Assembly: GCF_001635455.1 (NCBI RefSeq)
Contig: NZ_LWEH01000460.1
Location: 124,001-188,000, forward strand
Origin: Vibrio sp. HI00D65
GTDB taxonomy: Bacteria > Pseudomonadota > Gammaproteobacteria > Enterobacterales > Vibrionaceae
DNA length: 64,000 bases
Direction of reading: 5' to 3'
Of this stretch, positions 18,085-25,548 are shown piece after piece (positions within the stretch are counted from its first letter, which is position 1; every line of letters starts with the position of its first letter). A program made the translations under genes and the position numbers. The notes under the pieces are model-generated. The model was not told where the DNA came from. It saw nothing but the letters and a program-made list of their open reading frames with translations, and searched no databases.

Positions 18085-18378
18085 ATGACCATAGAGATAA
18101 AGAACATCACCGAACCTGAAGTAACTTGCGCCAATTGCCAGGCATGCTGTTGTCGTTTAGAGGTTATGATCATCACAGATACCGGTGTCCCAGAAGAGCA
18201 TATTGCTTACGATGAGTGGGGCGGTGAAACCATGAAACGTTTAGATGATGGTTGGTGCTCTGCGGTAGATAGGGAAACACTGATGTGCACTATCTATGAA
18301 AACCGACCATGGATCTGCCGTGAGTTTGAAATGGGCTCTTTTGAGTGTATCGATCAGCGTAAAGAGGTGATGGGTTAG
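18085..18378 (+). CDS. YkgJ-family cysteine-cluster protein
   Basis: A 97-residue cytosolic protein with the CANCQACCCRLE cluster near the N-terminus, a lone Cys in DDGWCSAVD, then MCTIYENRPWICREFEMGSFEC. The spacing fits the YkgJ/putative zinc- or iron-chelating domain family (CxxCxxCC ... C ... CxIYxxRPxxCRxFE). It probably binds a metal ion or cluster; the cellular role is unknown. It is a single gene flanked by terminator-like stems. Confidence 0.88.
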   Translation: MTIEIKNITEPEVTCANCQACCCRLEVMIITDTGVPEEHIAYDEWGGETMKRLDDGWCSAVDRETLMCTIYENRPWICREFEMGSFECIDQRKEVMG

Positions 18379-18435
18379 GTTGTATTAGCAACCGGTTGAT
18401 GCATATTATTAAATCAATATACGATATCTTGTAAG

Positions 18436-18480
18436 TCAGGGCTTTAAATCTCGATTTGATATAGAGCCCTGATTCGTTTT
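18436..18480. terminator. Terminator-like stem between convergent genes
   Basis: CAGGGCT/AGCCCTG stem with a ~21-base loop followed by GATTCGTTTT. It lies between the YkgJ-type gene and the convergent pseudouridine synthase gene. Confidence 0.5.
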
Positions 18481-18512
18481 ACTGATTTAGTTTTGTGTGA
18501 GAACGAGTCGAT

Positions 18513-20195
18513 TTAAAACTCAGAAGGCACTTCAAATTCCATCCATTCCCCGGTTGTTGGGTGAATCAGTTTTAGGTAGCCAGCGTGAAGGTGCAGTCGT
18601 TCGCGTTTGTAGCCATATAGGTCATCACCACGAATTGGTACGCCAAGTCCTTGTGGGTGAGCGCAGTGTACGCGGAGCTGGTGGGTACGGCCTGTTTTAG
18701 GATACAAATGCACCTTTGTTTTTCCGTCATTGGTGCAGACCGCTTGCCAGTGTGTTTCTGCATTGCGCCCATGTTCATGACAAACGAGCTGCCTTGGCCT
18801 GTCGGTAATGTCGCCACGCAAAGGAAGGCTGATGTCACCAGATTGACCCGTTATTTCACCATCAAGCAGTGCGGTGTAACGCTTTTCGACCGTTCTATCG
18901 ATGAACTGTTTTTGGATATGCTTGTTGGACTCGGCCGTTAGCGCCAAGATCAACAAGCCAGACGTCGACATATCCAATCTATGGATAATCAAAGGGCCTG
19001 TTGCATCTGGATAGCGTGCTTTTATACGCGTATATACTGAGTCTTCGATGAACTTGCCCGGAACCGACAAGAACTCTTCGGGTTTGTTCACGACCACGAT
19101 CTCTTGGTCTTCATAAACAATGTCAAACGACTTACCGACCGCAGGGTTCACGATAAGTGGATTATCTTCTAGCTCAATGCCATTGAGTTGATGCTCAAGG
19201 ATCTCAAAGCTCTTACTTTGGCAAACCGGGTAGAGGTTTCCGTGTTGTCGAATAATATCTATTGGTGGTAGTCCCCACCAAAACTCGGCTAAAGCTAACG
19301 GTGTAAAGCCGTGTTCAAAGGCAAAGTTAAGCAATTTAGGTAGGCAGCAGTCACCAGAGCCTTCAAGCGCGTCTTTACCATCCAACAATTCAAGCAAGCT
19401 CTTTGACTCTGCGGCTCGGTTGATAAAACGATAGTGAGACAAGCGCTGTGTTTCTAATTCTGCAGAAATTGCCTGGTAGTCGTTCTTACGGCTTTTAAGC
19501 TCGCTTTCGATAGCGTCTACTTGTGATTGCTTTTCAGCGATCTTCTGTTTCCACTCGATACGAAGTGCTTTGAGGTCTCGCTTCTCTTGGCTGCTTTGAT
19601 TACCTAACTGCTTAAGTAGGTTGGCCGCAGACTCTAGATTGCCGAGTGCTTTCTCTTGGTTAGCTTGCTCTCTCAGTTCATTGCGCTGTGCTTTGTTGGC
19701 AGCCATGGTGAGCTGAAAGGCTTCTATTGCTTTGGTCGCGTCGTTTTTAAGTTCGCTCAGCGTTGATGTCAGTTCATCTAAGTTATGAGTGTGCTCTAGG
19801 TTAGCAATGTCGTCAGCTAGAGTCGCTTGTTGAGTTAAACGGTCTGTGTTTTGGTTTTCAAACTGCTGTTTATTAAATGCAGATGGAACAAAGCTCAAGC
19901 TCGATAGTTGAGACTCTAACGACGAATCGAGTTGTAAACCTGAAAATGCAGAAAGGTAGCCCAATTCTTGAGTTCGAGGATGTTGAACCAGAAGAACGGC
20001 ATAGAGATTACCTTGTGACGTTTCATCCGCACCACAGTCAAGCAGTGACTGTTGAAGCTGCTGCATCGCTATTTCACACAATGGGTGCGGAGTATAGTAA
20101 TACGGGAATGTAAAACGCTCTGGTAGCGATAAGTCTTGATTCGCCGTTTGGTCTAAGGTGCGCAGTGGTGTGTATTGAGCAATGTTTGCTGACAT
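18513..20195 (-). CDS. RluA-family pseudouridine synthase with long N-terminal region
   Basis: RNA pseudouridine synthase of about 560 aa (start at MSANIAQYTPL, codon 4 of the open frame). The C-terminal ~220 residues are the RluA catalytic domain: VVNKPEEFLSVPG, the catalytic RLDMSTSGLLILAL with the essential Asp, and KTGRTHQLRVHCAHPQGLG. The N-terminal half contains a long Gln/Glu/Leu-rich segment (about 115-255) that looks like a coiled coil, then a helical linker. Single-domain RluA enzymes are about 220-330 aa, so the N-terminal part is a large extension seen in related marine gammaproteobacterial proteins. The target RNA cannot be told. Confidence 0.9.
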   Translation of the reverse strand: MSANIAQYTPLRTLDQTANQDLSLPERFTFPYYYTPHPLCEIAMQQLQQSLLDCGADETSQGNLYAVLLVQHPRTQELGYLSAFSGLQLDSSLESQLSSLSFVPSAFNKQQFENQNTDRLTQQATLADDIANLEHTHNLDELTSTLSELKNDATKAIEAFQLTMAANKAQRNELREQANQEKALGNLESAANLLKQLGNQSSQEKRDLKALRIEWKQKIAEKQSQVDAIESELKSRKNDYQAISAELETQRLSHYRFINRAAESKSLLELLDGKDALEGSGDCCLPKLLNFAFEHGFTPLALAEFWWGLPPIDIIRQHGNLYPVCQSKSFEILEHQLNGIELEDNPLIVNPAVGKSFDIVYEDQEIVVVNKPEEFLSVPGKFIEDSVYTRIKARYPDATGPLIIHRLDMSTSGLLILALTAESNKHIQKQFIDRTVEKRYTALLDGEITGQSGDISLPLRGDITDRPRQLVCHEHGRNAETHWQAVCTNDGKTKVHLYPKTGRTHQLRVHCAHPQGLGVPIRGDDLYGYKRERLHLHAGYLKLIHPTTGEWMEFEVPSEF

Positions 20196-20256
20196 GAAGA
20201 TCAAACTCTATGGGTATTCAGTTTAGAGCTCGATATTGTTGTCGAAATGAAGGTAA

Positions 20257-20298
20257 ATGAGAAGCCAAAGCGAAAGATAAATCGGCTTTGGCTTCATT
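20257..20298 (-). terminator. Terminator after the TetR-CurA-GST unit
   Basis: Stem GAAGCCAAAGC / GCTTTGGCTTC (11 bp) with a loop of about 13 bases, 50 bases past the GST-like gene on the minus strand. The T-tract is weak (TCATTT). Confidence 0.6.
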
Positions 20299-20347
20299 TA
20301 GACAGTCATTTTCACGCTATGGACGCATTGAATAGACTGAACCTCGA

Positions 20348-20967
20348 TTAATTGGAGTGTTCTAACTCGAGTTGCTCCGCCTTTTGGTAAGCAGGGTGGC
20401 TCGCCAAAAGCTCACCATATTTAGCAATGTTAGGGTAGAGCGCAGTAGCACCAAAGTTACCGACGATTTCAACGATGAACGACATCATAAAATCAGCGCC
20501 AGTGAGTGTTTCCCCTACAAGGTAGGTTTTGCCTTCAAGAGATTGGTTTACGAAGGTTAGTATCTTTTGATTTTCGTCATCAGCATAACCACCAAGGAAG
20601 TTTGTTTCGGCGCCGTCTTTCATCACGAAGATCTTAAGCAGCATTGGTAAAATGCCCGAACTTTCAGCAAAGTGTAGCCACTGAGAATACTCAACGTATT
20701 CAGCTGTGCCGCGTGCTGGTGCAAATTTACCTTGGCCAAATTTGTCAATGAGGTACTCAGTAATCGCGCCAGATTCACTGATCACCATGCCATCATCTTC
20801 AATGACTGGAGATTTGCCTAGAGGGTGAACAGACTTCAGTTCAGGTGGTGCTAAAACGTGACACTGTCTCGTTGGTAAGGTTTGATCTGATAGTCGACAC
20901 CAAGCTCTTCGAGTAGCCAGATGATGCGCTTCGAACGCGATTTATTCAGGTGATGTAAAGTAATCAT
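20348..20967 (-). pseudogene. Glutathione S-transferase, frameshifted
   Basis: Reads as a complete GST of about 205 aa when one base is restored. The start MITLHHLNKSRSKRIIWLLEEL is the thioredoxin-fold N-terminus with the catalytic Ser/Tyr region. The family segment after YQRDSVTF should read LAPPELKSVHPLGKSPVIEDD, but the frame is shifted at a run of four A on the plus strand (20853-20856; five would restore it). The C-terminal all-alpha domain is intact (GKTYLVGETLTGADFMMSFIVE). The remaining open frame (from 20788) lacks the N-terminal domain, so the protein is probably inactive. The defect is in a homopolymer, so a sequencing error is possible. Gene order places it third in a tetR-curA-GST unit. 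Confidence 0.8.
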
Positions 20968-20991
20968 AGTTCTGCCTATTCTATCCTTGAG

Positions 20992-22023
20992 CTATTTTGG
21001 TTCGTTAGTTTTGATAACAAGTTTACCGAAGTTCTGGCCTTCTAATAGACCCATGAAAGCTTGTGGCGCTTCGTCTAAACCTTCAATTAGGTGTTCGAGG
21101 TAGTGCATTTTTCCTTGAGAAAGCCATTCGGTCATTTGAGTTGCGAATTCATTGTAACGATGCGCGTAGTCGTCGAAGATAATGAAGCCTTGCATCTTAA
21201 TGCGCTTAACTAGAAGGGTACCCATAAGGCTAGACATACGGTCTGGGCCCTCAGGGAGTGATGTCGCATTGTATTGCGAGATAAGACCACAAACAGGAAT
21301 TCGAGCGCCTGTATTAAGCAGAGGCATTACTGCATCGAATACCTTGCCGCCAACATTTTCAAAGTAAACGTCGATGCCTTTGTCACACGCTTTTGCTAAT
21401 TGCTCTGCGAAGTCATCTGCCTTGTGGTCGATACATTCATCAAAACCAAGAACCTCTTTCGCGTATTGACACTTCTCTTGACCGCCTGCCACGCCAATGA
21501 CACGACAACCTTTTAACTTACCAATTTGTCCAACCGTAGCGCCTACTGGGCCAGTTGCAGCCGCTACCACTATCGTGTCGCCTTCTTTCGGTTGGCCGAT
21601 ATCCAGTAATCCCATGTAGGCGGTAAAGCCTGGCATGCCCATGATGCCCAGTGTGTAAGAAGGGTGAGTCGGTTCTTTTCCTAGCTTGATAAGACCTTCA
21701 CCGTTCGACACGCCATAATCCTGCCAGCCTGTGTAAGCTAAGACCCATTCGCCAACTTCATAATCGCTGTTATTTGATGCTACAACCTGACACACAGTTG
21801 CGCCAACCATCACCTCATCAAGAGCGACTGGATCGGCATAAGATTTTGTATCATTCATACGGCCACGCATGTAAGGGTCGAGAGATAGGTAAACCGAGCG
21901 AAGTAACATTTCACCTTCGTTGATTTTTGGAGCAGCAACGGTTTCTAAGCGGAAGTTATCTTGAGTTGGTGCGCCGACAGGGCGAGAAGCTAATACGATG
22001 CGACGATTGTCTTGTTGAGTCAT
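20992..22023 (-). CDS. NADP-dependent oxidoreductase, CurA/YncB-like
   Basis: Zinc-independent medium-chain reductase of 343 aa. The N-terminus NRRIVLASRPVGAPTQDNFRLE is the hallmark of the CurA (YncB) and leukotriene B4 12-hydroxydehydrogenase-like group, and AAATGPVGATVGQIGKLKGCRVIGVAGG is the Rossmann cofactor site. These enzymes reduce the double bond of alpha,beta-unsaturated carbonyls with NADPH. No zinc-ligand Cys pattern is seen. The gene follows a TetR-type repressor gene, and both carry the same palindromic operator-like sequence upstream. This suggests induction by electrophiles together with the following GST. Confidence 0.93.
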   Translation of the reverse strand: MTQQDNRRIVLASRPVGAPTQDNFRLETVAAPKINEGEMLLRSVYLSLDPYMRGRMNDTKSYADPVALDEVMVGATVCQVVASNNSDYEVGEWVLAYTGWQDYGVSNGEGLIKLGKEPTHPSYTLGIMGMPGFTAYMGLLDIGQPKEGDTIVVAAATGPVGATVGQIGKLKGCRVIGVAGGQEKCQYAKEVLGFDECIDHKADDFAEQLAKACDKGIDVYFENVGGKVFDAVMPLLNTGARIPVCGLISQYNATSLPEGPDRMSSLMGTLLVKRIKMQGFIIFDDYAHRYNEFATQMTEWLSQGKMHYLEHLIEGLDEAPQAFMGLLEGQNFGKLVIKTNEPK

Positions 22024-22057
22024 TGGATGTCCTTAATTTTATATTGTGCTTATCTAG

Positions 22058-22075
22058 AATTAGACCAGTCGTCTA
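22058..22075 (-). promoter_or_regulatory. TetR-type operator upstream of curA-like gene
   Basis: AATTAGACCAGTCGTCTA with inverted halves TAGAC/GTCTA. The identical 18 bases occur upstream of the tetR gene. It lies about 35 bases before the curA-like ATG, a position suited to repression. Confidence 0.8.
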
Positions 22076-22173
22076 GTCTTGTTTCCTAAAAATCCCGCCG
22101 TCATCAAGTTGATAAGAGGGCGGGTGATTTCTTTTAAGCTAAAACAGTAAATGCCAATAAAACGCAGTGCGCG

Positions 22174-22767
22174 TTAATGGCTTTCACCTTTTAAAATTTG
22201 TTCGGTGAGGCGTAATGCCGATTCTAAGCTCTGTGAACTTTGGCTTAACTTGCTTAATAAACTGGCGCCTAACCACATTGAGTATAAGTTCTGGGCTGCT
22301 TCTTGGCTGTTTTCTACTGAGATAGAGCCATCTTCAATACCGCCAACAATACAATGCTGGATGGTTGTTGTGACTTTCTCAGCACCTTTTAGCAGAGCCT
22401 GACGCATAGGATCAGAAAGGTCTGATACTTCAGCACTGAGCTTAACGACTAAACACTTGTGCGCATTACAGGTACCGTTCTCAATCTTTGACCACAGCGA
22501 AAAGTAACTCAAGATTCGTTGATAATGGTTGCCTTCACCGTGCATTAAAATGGATTCAATCTTAGTGATGTAGTTCTCAAAATAGTGCTGGATTAGCGCC
22601 TCACCAAATTGCTCTTTTGATTTAAAGTAGTGGTAAAACGACCCTTTCGGAACTTCCGCTTCTTTAAGCAATTGTGATAAACCAACGCCATTGAAACCGT
22701 TGTTCACTATGAGTTGATAGCCAACATTCAAAATATGCAGGCGTGTATCATTCGTTTTCTCGTTCAT
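22174..22767 (-). CDS. TetR-family transcriptional repressor
   Basis: A 197-residue regulator. The N-terminal HTH (residues 8-54) reads TRLHILNVGYQLIVNNGFNGVGLSQLLKEAEVPKGSFYHYFKSKEQFGEAL, which is the classical TetR pattern with GSFYHYF in the recognition helix region. The remainder is an all-helical ligand-binding domain containing TCNAHKCLVVKLSAEVSDLSDPMRQAL, close in style to NemR/AcuR-like proteins with a Cys that can react with electrophiles. It is followed by the curA-like gene on the same strand. The same palindrome precedes both, so it probably represses itself and the reductase-GST genes. Confidence 0.9.
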   Translation of the reverse strand: MNEKTNDTRLHILNVGYQLIVNNGFNGVGLSQLLKEAEVPKGSFYHYFKSKEQFGEALIQHYFENYITKIESILMHGEGNHYQRILSYFSLWSKIENGTCNAHKCLVVKLSAEVSDLSDPMRQALLKGAEKVTTTIQHCIVGGIEDGSISVENSQEAAQNLYSMWLGASLLSKLSQSSQSLESALRLTEQILKGESH

Positions 22768-22785
22768 GGTCGATACTATAATTTA

Positions 22786-22803
22786 AATTAGACCAGTCGT
22801 CTA
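22786..22803 (-). promoter_or_regulatory. TetR-type operator upstream of tetR
   Basis: A second exact copy of AATTAGACCAGTCGTCTA, about 20 bases before the tetR start codon. It implies autorepression. Confidence 0.8.
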
Positions 22804-22883
22804 TTTGCTGTGTTATTGCTTAATAAATCGTGTTAACTGGATGATTGTTGGTATTTAGGTACTTTTAAAGCAATGGCTTACTA

Positions 22884-22922
22884 ATAAAAAGGCCCCGACA
22901 TGTGTGCATGTCGGGGCTCTAC
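22884..22922 (-). terminator. Terminator after FKBP gene
   Basis: Stem GGCCCCGACATG/CATGTCGGGGCT with a TGTG loop. On the minus strand it is followed by TTTTTA, about 30 bases past the FKBP stop. Confidence 0.88.
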
Positions 22923-22948
22923 GTATTACTTACTTTCAAGCGAGTAGA

Positions 22949-23422
22949 TTACTGGATAGAGATTAACTCAACATCAAAAATCAGTGTTGCTGATGGTGGG
23001 ATTGGGCCCGTACCACCTTTGCCGTAACCTAGCGTGCTTGGAATGAATAGGCGGACTTTTTGGCCTTCTACCATGTAAGTCAAACCTTCTTGCCAGCCTT
23101 TGATTACTTGCTTAAGAGCGAATGAGATTGGCTCACCACGTTCTACAGAGCTATCGAAAACCGTGCCATCGATCAGAGTACCGTGGTAGTGAACCGTTAC
23201 TTTGTTGTCTTTAGTAGGGTGAATAGTACCAGTACCTTCTTCAAGAACTAGGTACTGAAGACCGCTCTCAGTCGTGATCACACCTTCTTTCTTTCCGTTC
23301 TCTAGCAGGAACTGTTGACCTTGTTCGAAGTTTTCTGTACCAGACTTATGATTTGTCCAAGTACGGTAAATCATGAAACCCGCCAAAAGAAAGACGATGA
23401 CCGGGATGACAAATTTAGACAT
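22949..23422 (-). CDS. Membrane-anchored FKBP-type peptidyl-prolyl isomerase
   Basis: A 157-residue protein with one N-terminal membrane helix (FVIPVIVFLLAGFMIYR, about 3-20), a short linker, and a C-terminal FKBP domain (about 50-157). It carries the typical HYHGTLIDGTVFDSS, GWQEGLTYMVEGQKVRLFIPSTLGYG and IPPSATLIFDVELISI. It catalyses cis-trans isomerisation of prolyl bonds in folding proteins. The helix most likely anchors the domain to the periplasmic face (inferred). It follows a DsbA-like lipoprotein gene by about 55 bases, so the two may form an envelope-folding operon. Confidence 0.9.
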   Translation of the reverse strand: MSKFVIPVIVFLLAGFMIYRTWTNHKSGTENFEQGQQFLLENGKKEGVITTESGLQYLVLEEGTGTIHPTKDNKVTVHYHGTLIDGTVFDSSVERGEPISFALKQVIKGWQEGLTYMVEGQKVRLFIPSTLGYGKGGTGPIPPSATLIFDVELISIQ

Positions 23423-23478
23423 AGTAAAACCTATTGTATTTATTGCTTAGTTTATTAATGAGCTGACTAAAGCCGCGC

Positions 23479-24105
23479 TTATGGTTGAGTCAAAAGGTAG
23501 TTGATCGTTTTTGCGATGCCAGCAACGTCTTGGTGACCTGCTGTCAGTACTTGGTATTTGCCGTTGACGATAAACGTTGGTACTGAGTTGATCTGACCTT
23601 TTACTGAAACTTCTTCTGCTTTCTTAACATAGTCAAAAAGCGTTGCTTGTTGTTCTTTATTCAACTGGTATGGGCTAACCAAACCACGAGAAGTAAAAGC
23701 AGTTTCTAGCGCTTGTTGACGTTGCTCTGGTGTTGCGTCTGCACCCATTTGAACAGCGCCGAATAAGTCGTCCATGAAAGCGTGGTCTGGCGTTGCATCA
23801 AGCTGCATCACTGCTGTGTAGTAAATCATTGCGCTGATTTGAGCACTTTCATTAAATGTTACGTGCATCTTGCCAATTTTCTGGTCTGTTAGAGACTCAA
23901 TCTCAGGAATTGCGCTTTCCATTTGGCGACAGTGACCACAATTTAAAGAGAAGATTTCAGTGATCGGTGACAGGTTAAATTCTGTTAGAGCAGTTGGAAG
24001 CGCCTCGTATTGAACGCCTTTTTGTGGCTCGTCTGTTTCGCTACAACCAGCAATAACAAGTACAGCAACGAGCGCAGTGAAGAATTTAGTAAATGGTTTA
24101 AACAT
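23479..24105 (-). CDS. DsbA-like thiol:disulfide oxidoreductase lipoprotein
   Basis: A 208-residue DsbA-fold protein with a lipoprotein signal (VLVIAGC, Cys-21) instead of a cleavable Sec peptide. The redox site is CGHC at 56-59, where E. coli DsbA has CPHC, and the cis-Pro loop is SVPTF (NSVPTFIVNGKY). The inserted helical domain lies between. CGHC is the protein-disulfide-isomerase dipeptide, so this enzyme may isomerise rather than only oxidise (inference). It should be anchored in the envelope. It is followed by the anchored FKBP, which supports a joint role in folding periplasmic or outer membrane proteins. Confidence 0.88.
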   Translation of the reverse strand: MFKPFTKFFTALVAVLVIAGCSETDEPQKGVQYEALPTALTEFNLSPITEIFSLNCGHCRQMESAIPEIESLTDQKIGKMHVTFNESAQISAMIYYTAVMQLDATPDHAFMDDLFGAVQMGADATPEQRQQALETAFTSRGLVSPYQLNKEQQATLFDYVKKAEEVSVKGQINSVPTFIVNGKYQVLTAGHQDVAGIAKTINYLLTQP

Positions 24106-24345
24106 GATGTTTACTCTAGCGTTGAGAAGTCTTGAGATTCTAACTATTTAGCACGAATTGGAAAACAATTATAAGGTAAATAAATGCAAACAGTTCGAAC
24201 TAGTGAGGTAAGACAGGCTAGTTGACGGTTAACTGTGATCAAAAGCACTTTTTTTAGAAGTGCATGCTTTTTGTCTAAAGTTTTTTTCTGGGTGCCGATA
24301 CAGACATTAGTAAATGGTTTATCTGCATGAGTGGTTGGTGAAGTA

Positions 24346-24996
24346 ATGAGATATTTAGCGATAATGTTTAGCATAGCTTTGGCTGGGTGTGAAACGACGT
24401 TACCAACCGGTATGTTAGGCGATAATCTGTTAGAGACAGCACCGCAGACGGATTATGATTTGATGCATCCAGAGTGGGGTGTTGTTCAAACAACGACTAC
24501 AAACCGTGGCGGTCACTCAATGCAGAGTAGCTCTCACCTTCAAAGAACCATAACCACTAACTACGGTCGCGGCGTGTCAACGAACGACCCGCTAGAAGTG
24601 TTCCTAAGACAAAACCGCATCGACTTTGAAGTGTTGCCAGGTAACCATGTGATGGTAAAACTTGAACAACATGTGAATTTCAAAACAGGATCTGCGTTCC
24701 CTGAACCCGCTTACAATCAATGGTTAGACACACTCGGTAGTTACCTTTCGAAGCGCCAAGACATCGATATTGTGATTGAAGGTCATACCGATAACACCGG
24801 TACAGATCGTATCAATGATCCTTTGTCAGAGCAGCGCGCAAAAGAGGTGAAAGCTCGCTTAGAGAGCAACTATGTGTCGAGTCGTTCTATTTATACTCGC
24901 GGCTTTGGTGAGTATGTTCCGGCGTGTACCAATGCTTCCCCGCAAGGTAAGGCGTGCAACCGCCGAGTAGAGCTGATGCTGATTGTCGCGAAATAG
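24346..24996 (+). CDS. OmpA-family lipoprotein
   Basis: A 216-residue lipoprotein from MRYLAIMFSIALAGCETT (lipobox ALAGC). The frame has another ATG five codons upstream, but this one fits the ribosome site GGTGAAG. After a low-complexity Thr/Gly-rich segment (TTTTNRGGHSMQSSSHLQRTITT), the C-terminal ~115 residues form the OmpA-like peptidoglycan-binding domain (VNFKTGSAFPEPAYNQWLDTLG, IVIEGHTDNTGTDRINDPLSEQRAKEVKARL, ASPQGKACNRRVELML). It probably links the outer membrane to the cell wall. A terminator follows. Confidence 0.9.
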   Translation: MRYLAIMFSIALAGCETTLPTGMLGDNLLETAPQTDYDLMHPEWGVVQTTTTNRGGHSMQSSSHLQRTITTNYGRGVSTNDPLEVFLRQNRIDFEVLPGNHVMVKLEQHVNFKTGSAFPEPAYNQWLDTLGSYLSKRQDIDIVIEGHTDNTGTDRINDPLSEQRAKEVKARLESNYVSSRSIYTRGFGEYVPACTNASPQGKACNRRVELMLIVAK

Positions 24997-25039
24997 GTGT
25001 TGGCGTTTTGTTCTCAAAAATAGAGCACGAATAGCAGAT

Positions 25040-25074
25040 ATAAAAAATCCCTCACATTCGAGGGATTTTTTGTG
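25040..25074. terminator. Bidirectional terminator
   Basis: Stem AAAAATCCCTC/GAGGGATTTTTT with an ACATTC loop between the OmpA-like lipoprotein gene and the convergent glutaredoxin gene. Confidence 0.85.
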
Positions 25075-25099
25075 TCTGATTTTCGCTTAGCTTGTTAGC

Positions 25100-25459
25100 T
25101 TATGCGAACTGCTTTTCTAAGTAAGCAACGATGTCTGAAGACTCGTACATCCACTCAGTTTTGCCGTCTTTCTCAATACGTAGACAAGGCACTTTCACAC
25201 GACCGCCGCCGGCTTCAAGCTCTGCACGGTGCTGTTCATTGTTTTTAGCATCACGAAGTTCAAACTGAACCGATTGACGTTTCATCGCGCGGCGCACTTT
25301 TACACAAAATGGACACGCTTCGAATTGGTATAGCGTGTGTGATTTAGCTTGCTCGTTGACTTTGTTTTGTTCTTCTTGTGAACGTTTTACGCCACGAGGA
25401 GTAAAAATAAAATTTAATAGCAAAATGACACGACCTAAGAACCAACGGATAAACTTCAT
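25100..25459 (-). CDS. Membrane-anchored glutaredoxin-like protein
   Basis: A 119-residue protein starting MKFIRWFLGRVILLLNFIF; the open frame runs 26 codons further upstream, but this start fits AGAGAG and the domain layout. Residues 1-20 are one membrane helix. After a basic, polar linker comes a glutaredoxin domain with the dithiol site CPFC (YQFEACPFCVKVRRAMKR) and the TVP-like loop KVPCLRIE. It should face the cytosol, using glutathione to reduce disulfides. It lies about 90 bases downstream of norR on the same strand and may be cotranscribed. Confidence 0.88.
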   Translation of the reverse strand: MKFIRWFLGRVILLLNFIFTPRGVKRSQEEQNKVNEQAKSHTLYQFEACPFCVKVRRAMKRQSVQFELRDAKNNEQHRAELEAGGGRVKVPCLRIEKDGKTEWMYESSDIVAYLEKQFA

Positions 25460-25548
25460 AATTCTCTCTACATATTTAAAATTAGCGTTATAATTTGCAG
25501 CATTATATACACAAGTGTTGCCAGATGCTCGCAACAAACCGCTAATAT

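Noticed and set aside
24144..24374. 76-codon minus-strand frame between the dsbA-like and OmpA-like genes
   Set aside because: It overlaps the start of the OmpA-like lipoprotein gene and has no ribosome site or recognisable pattern.
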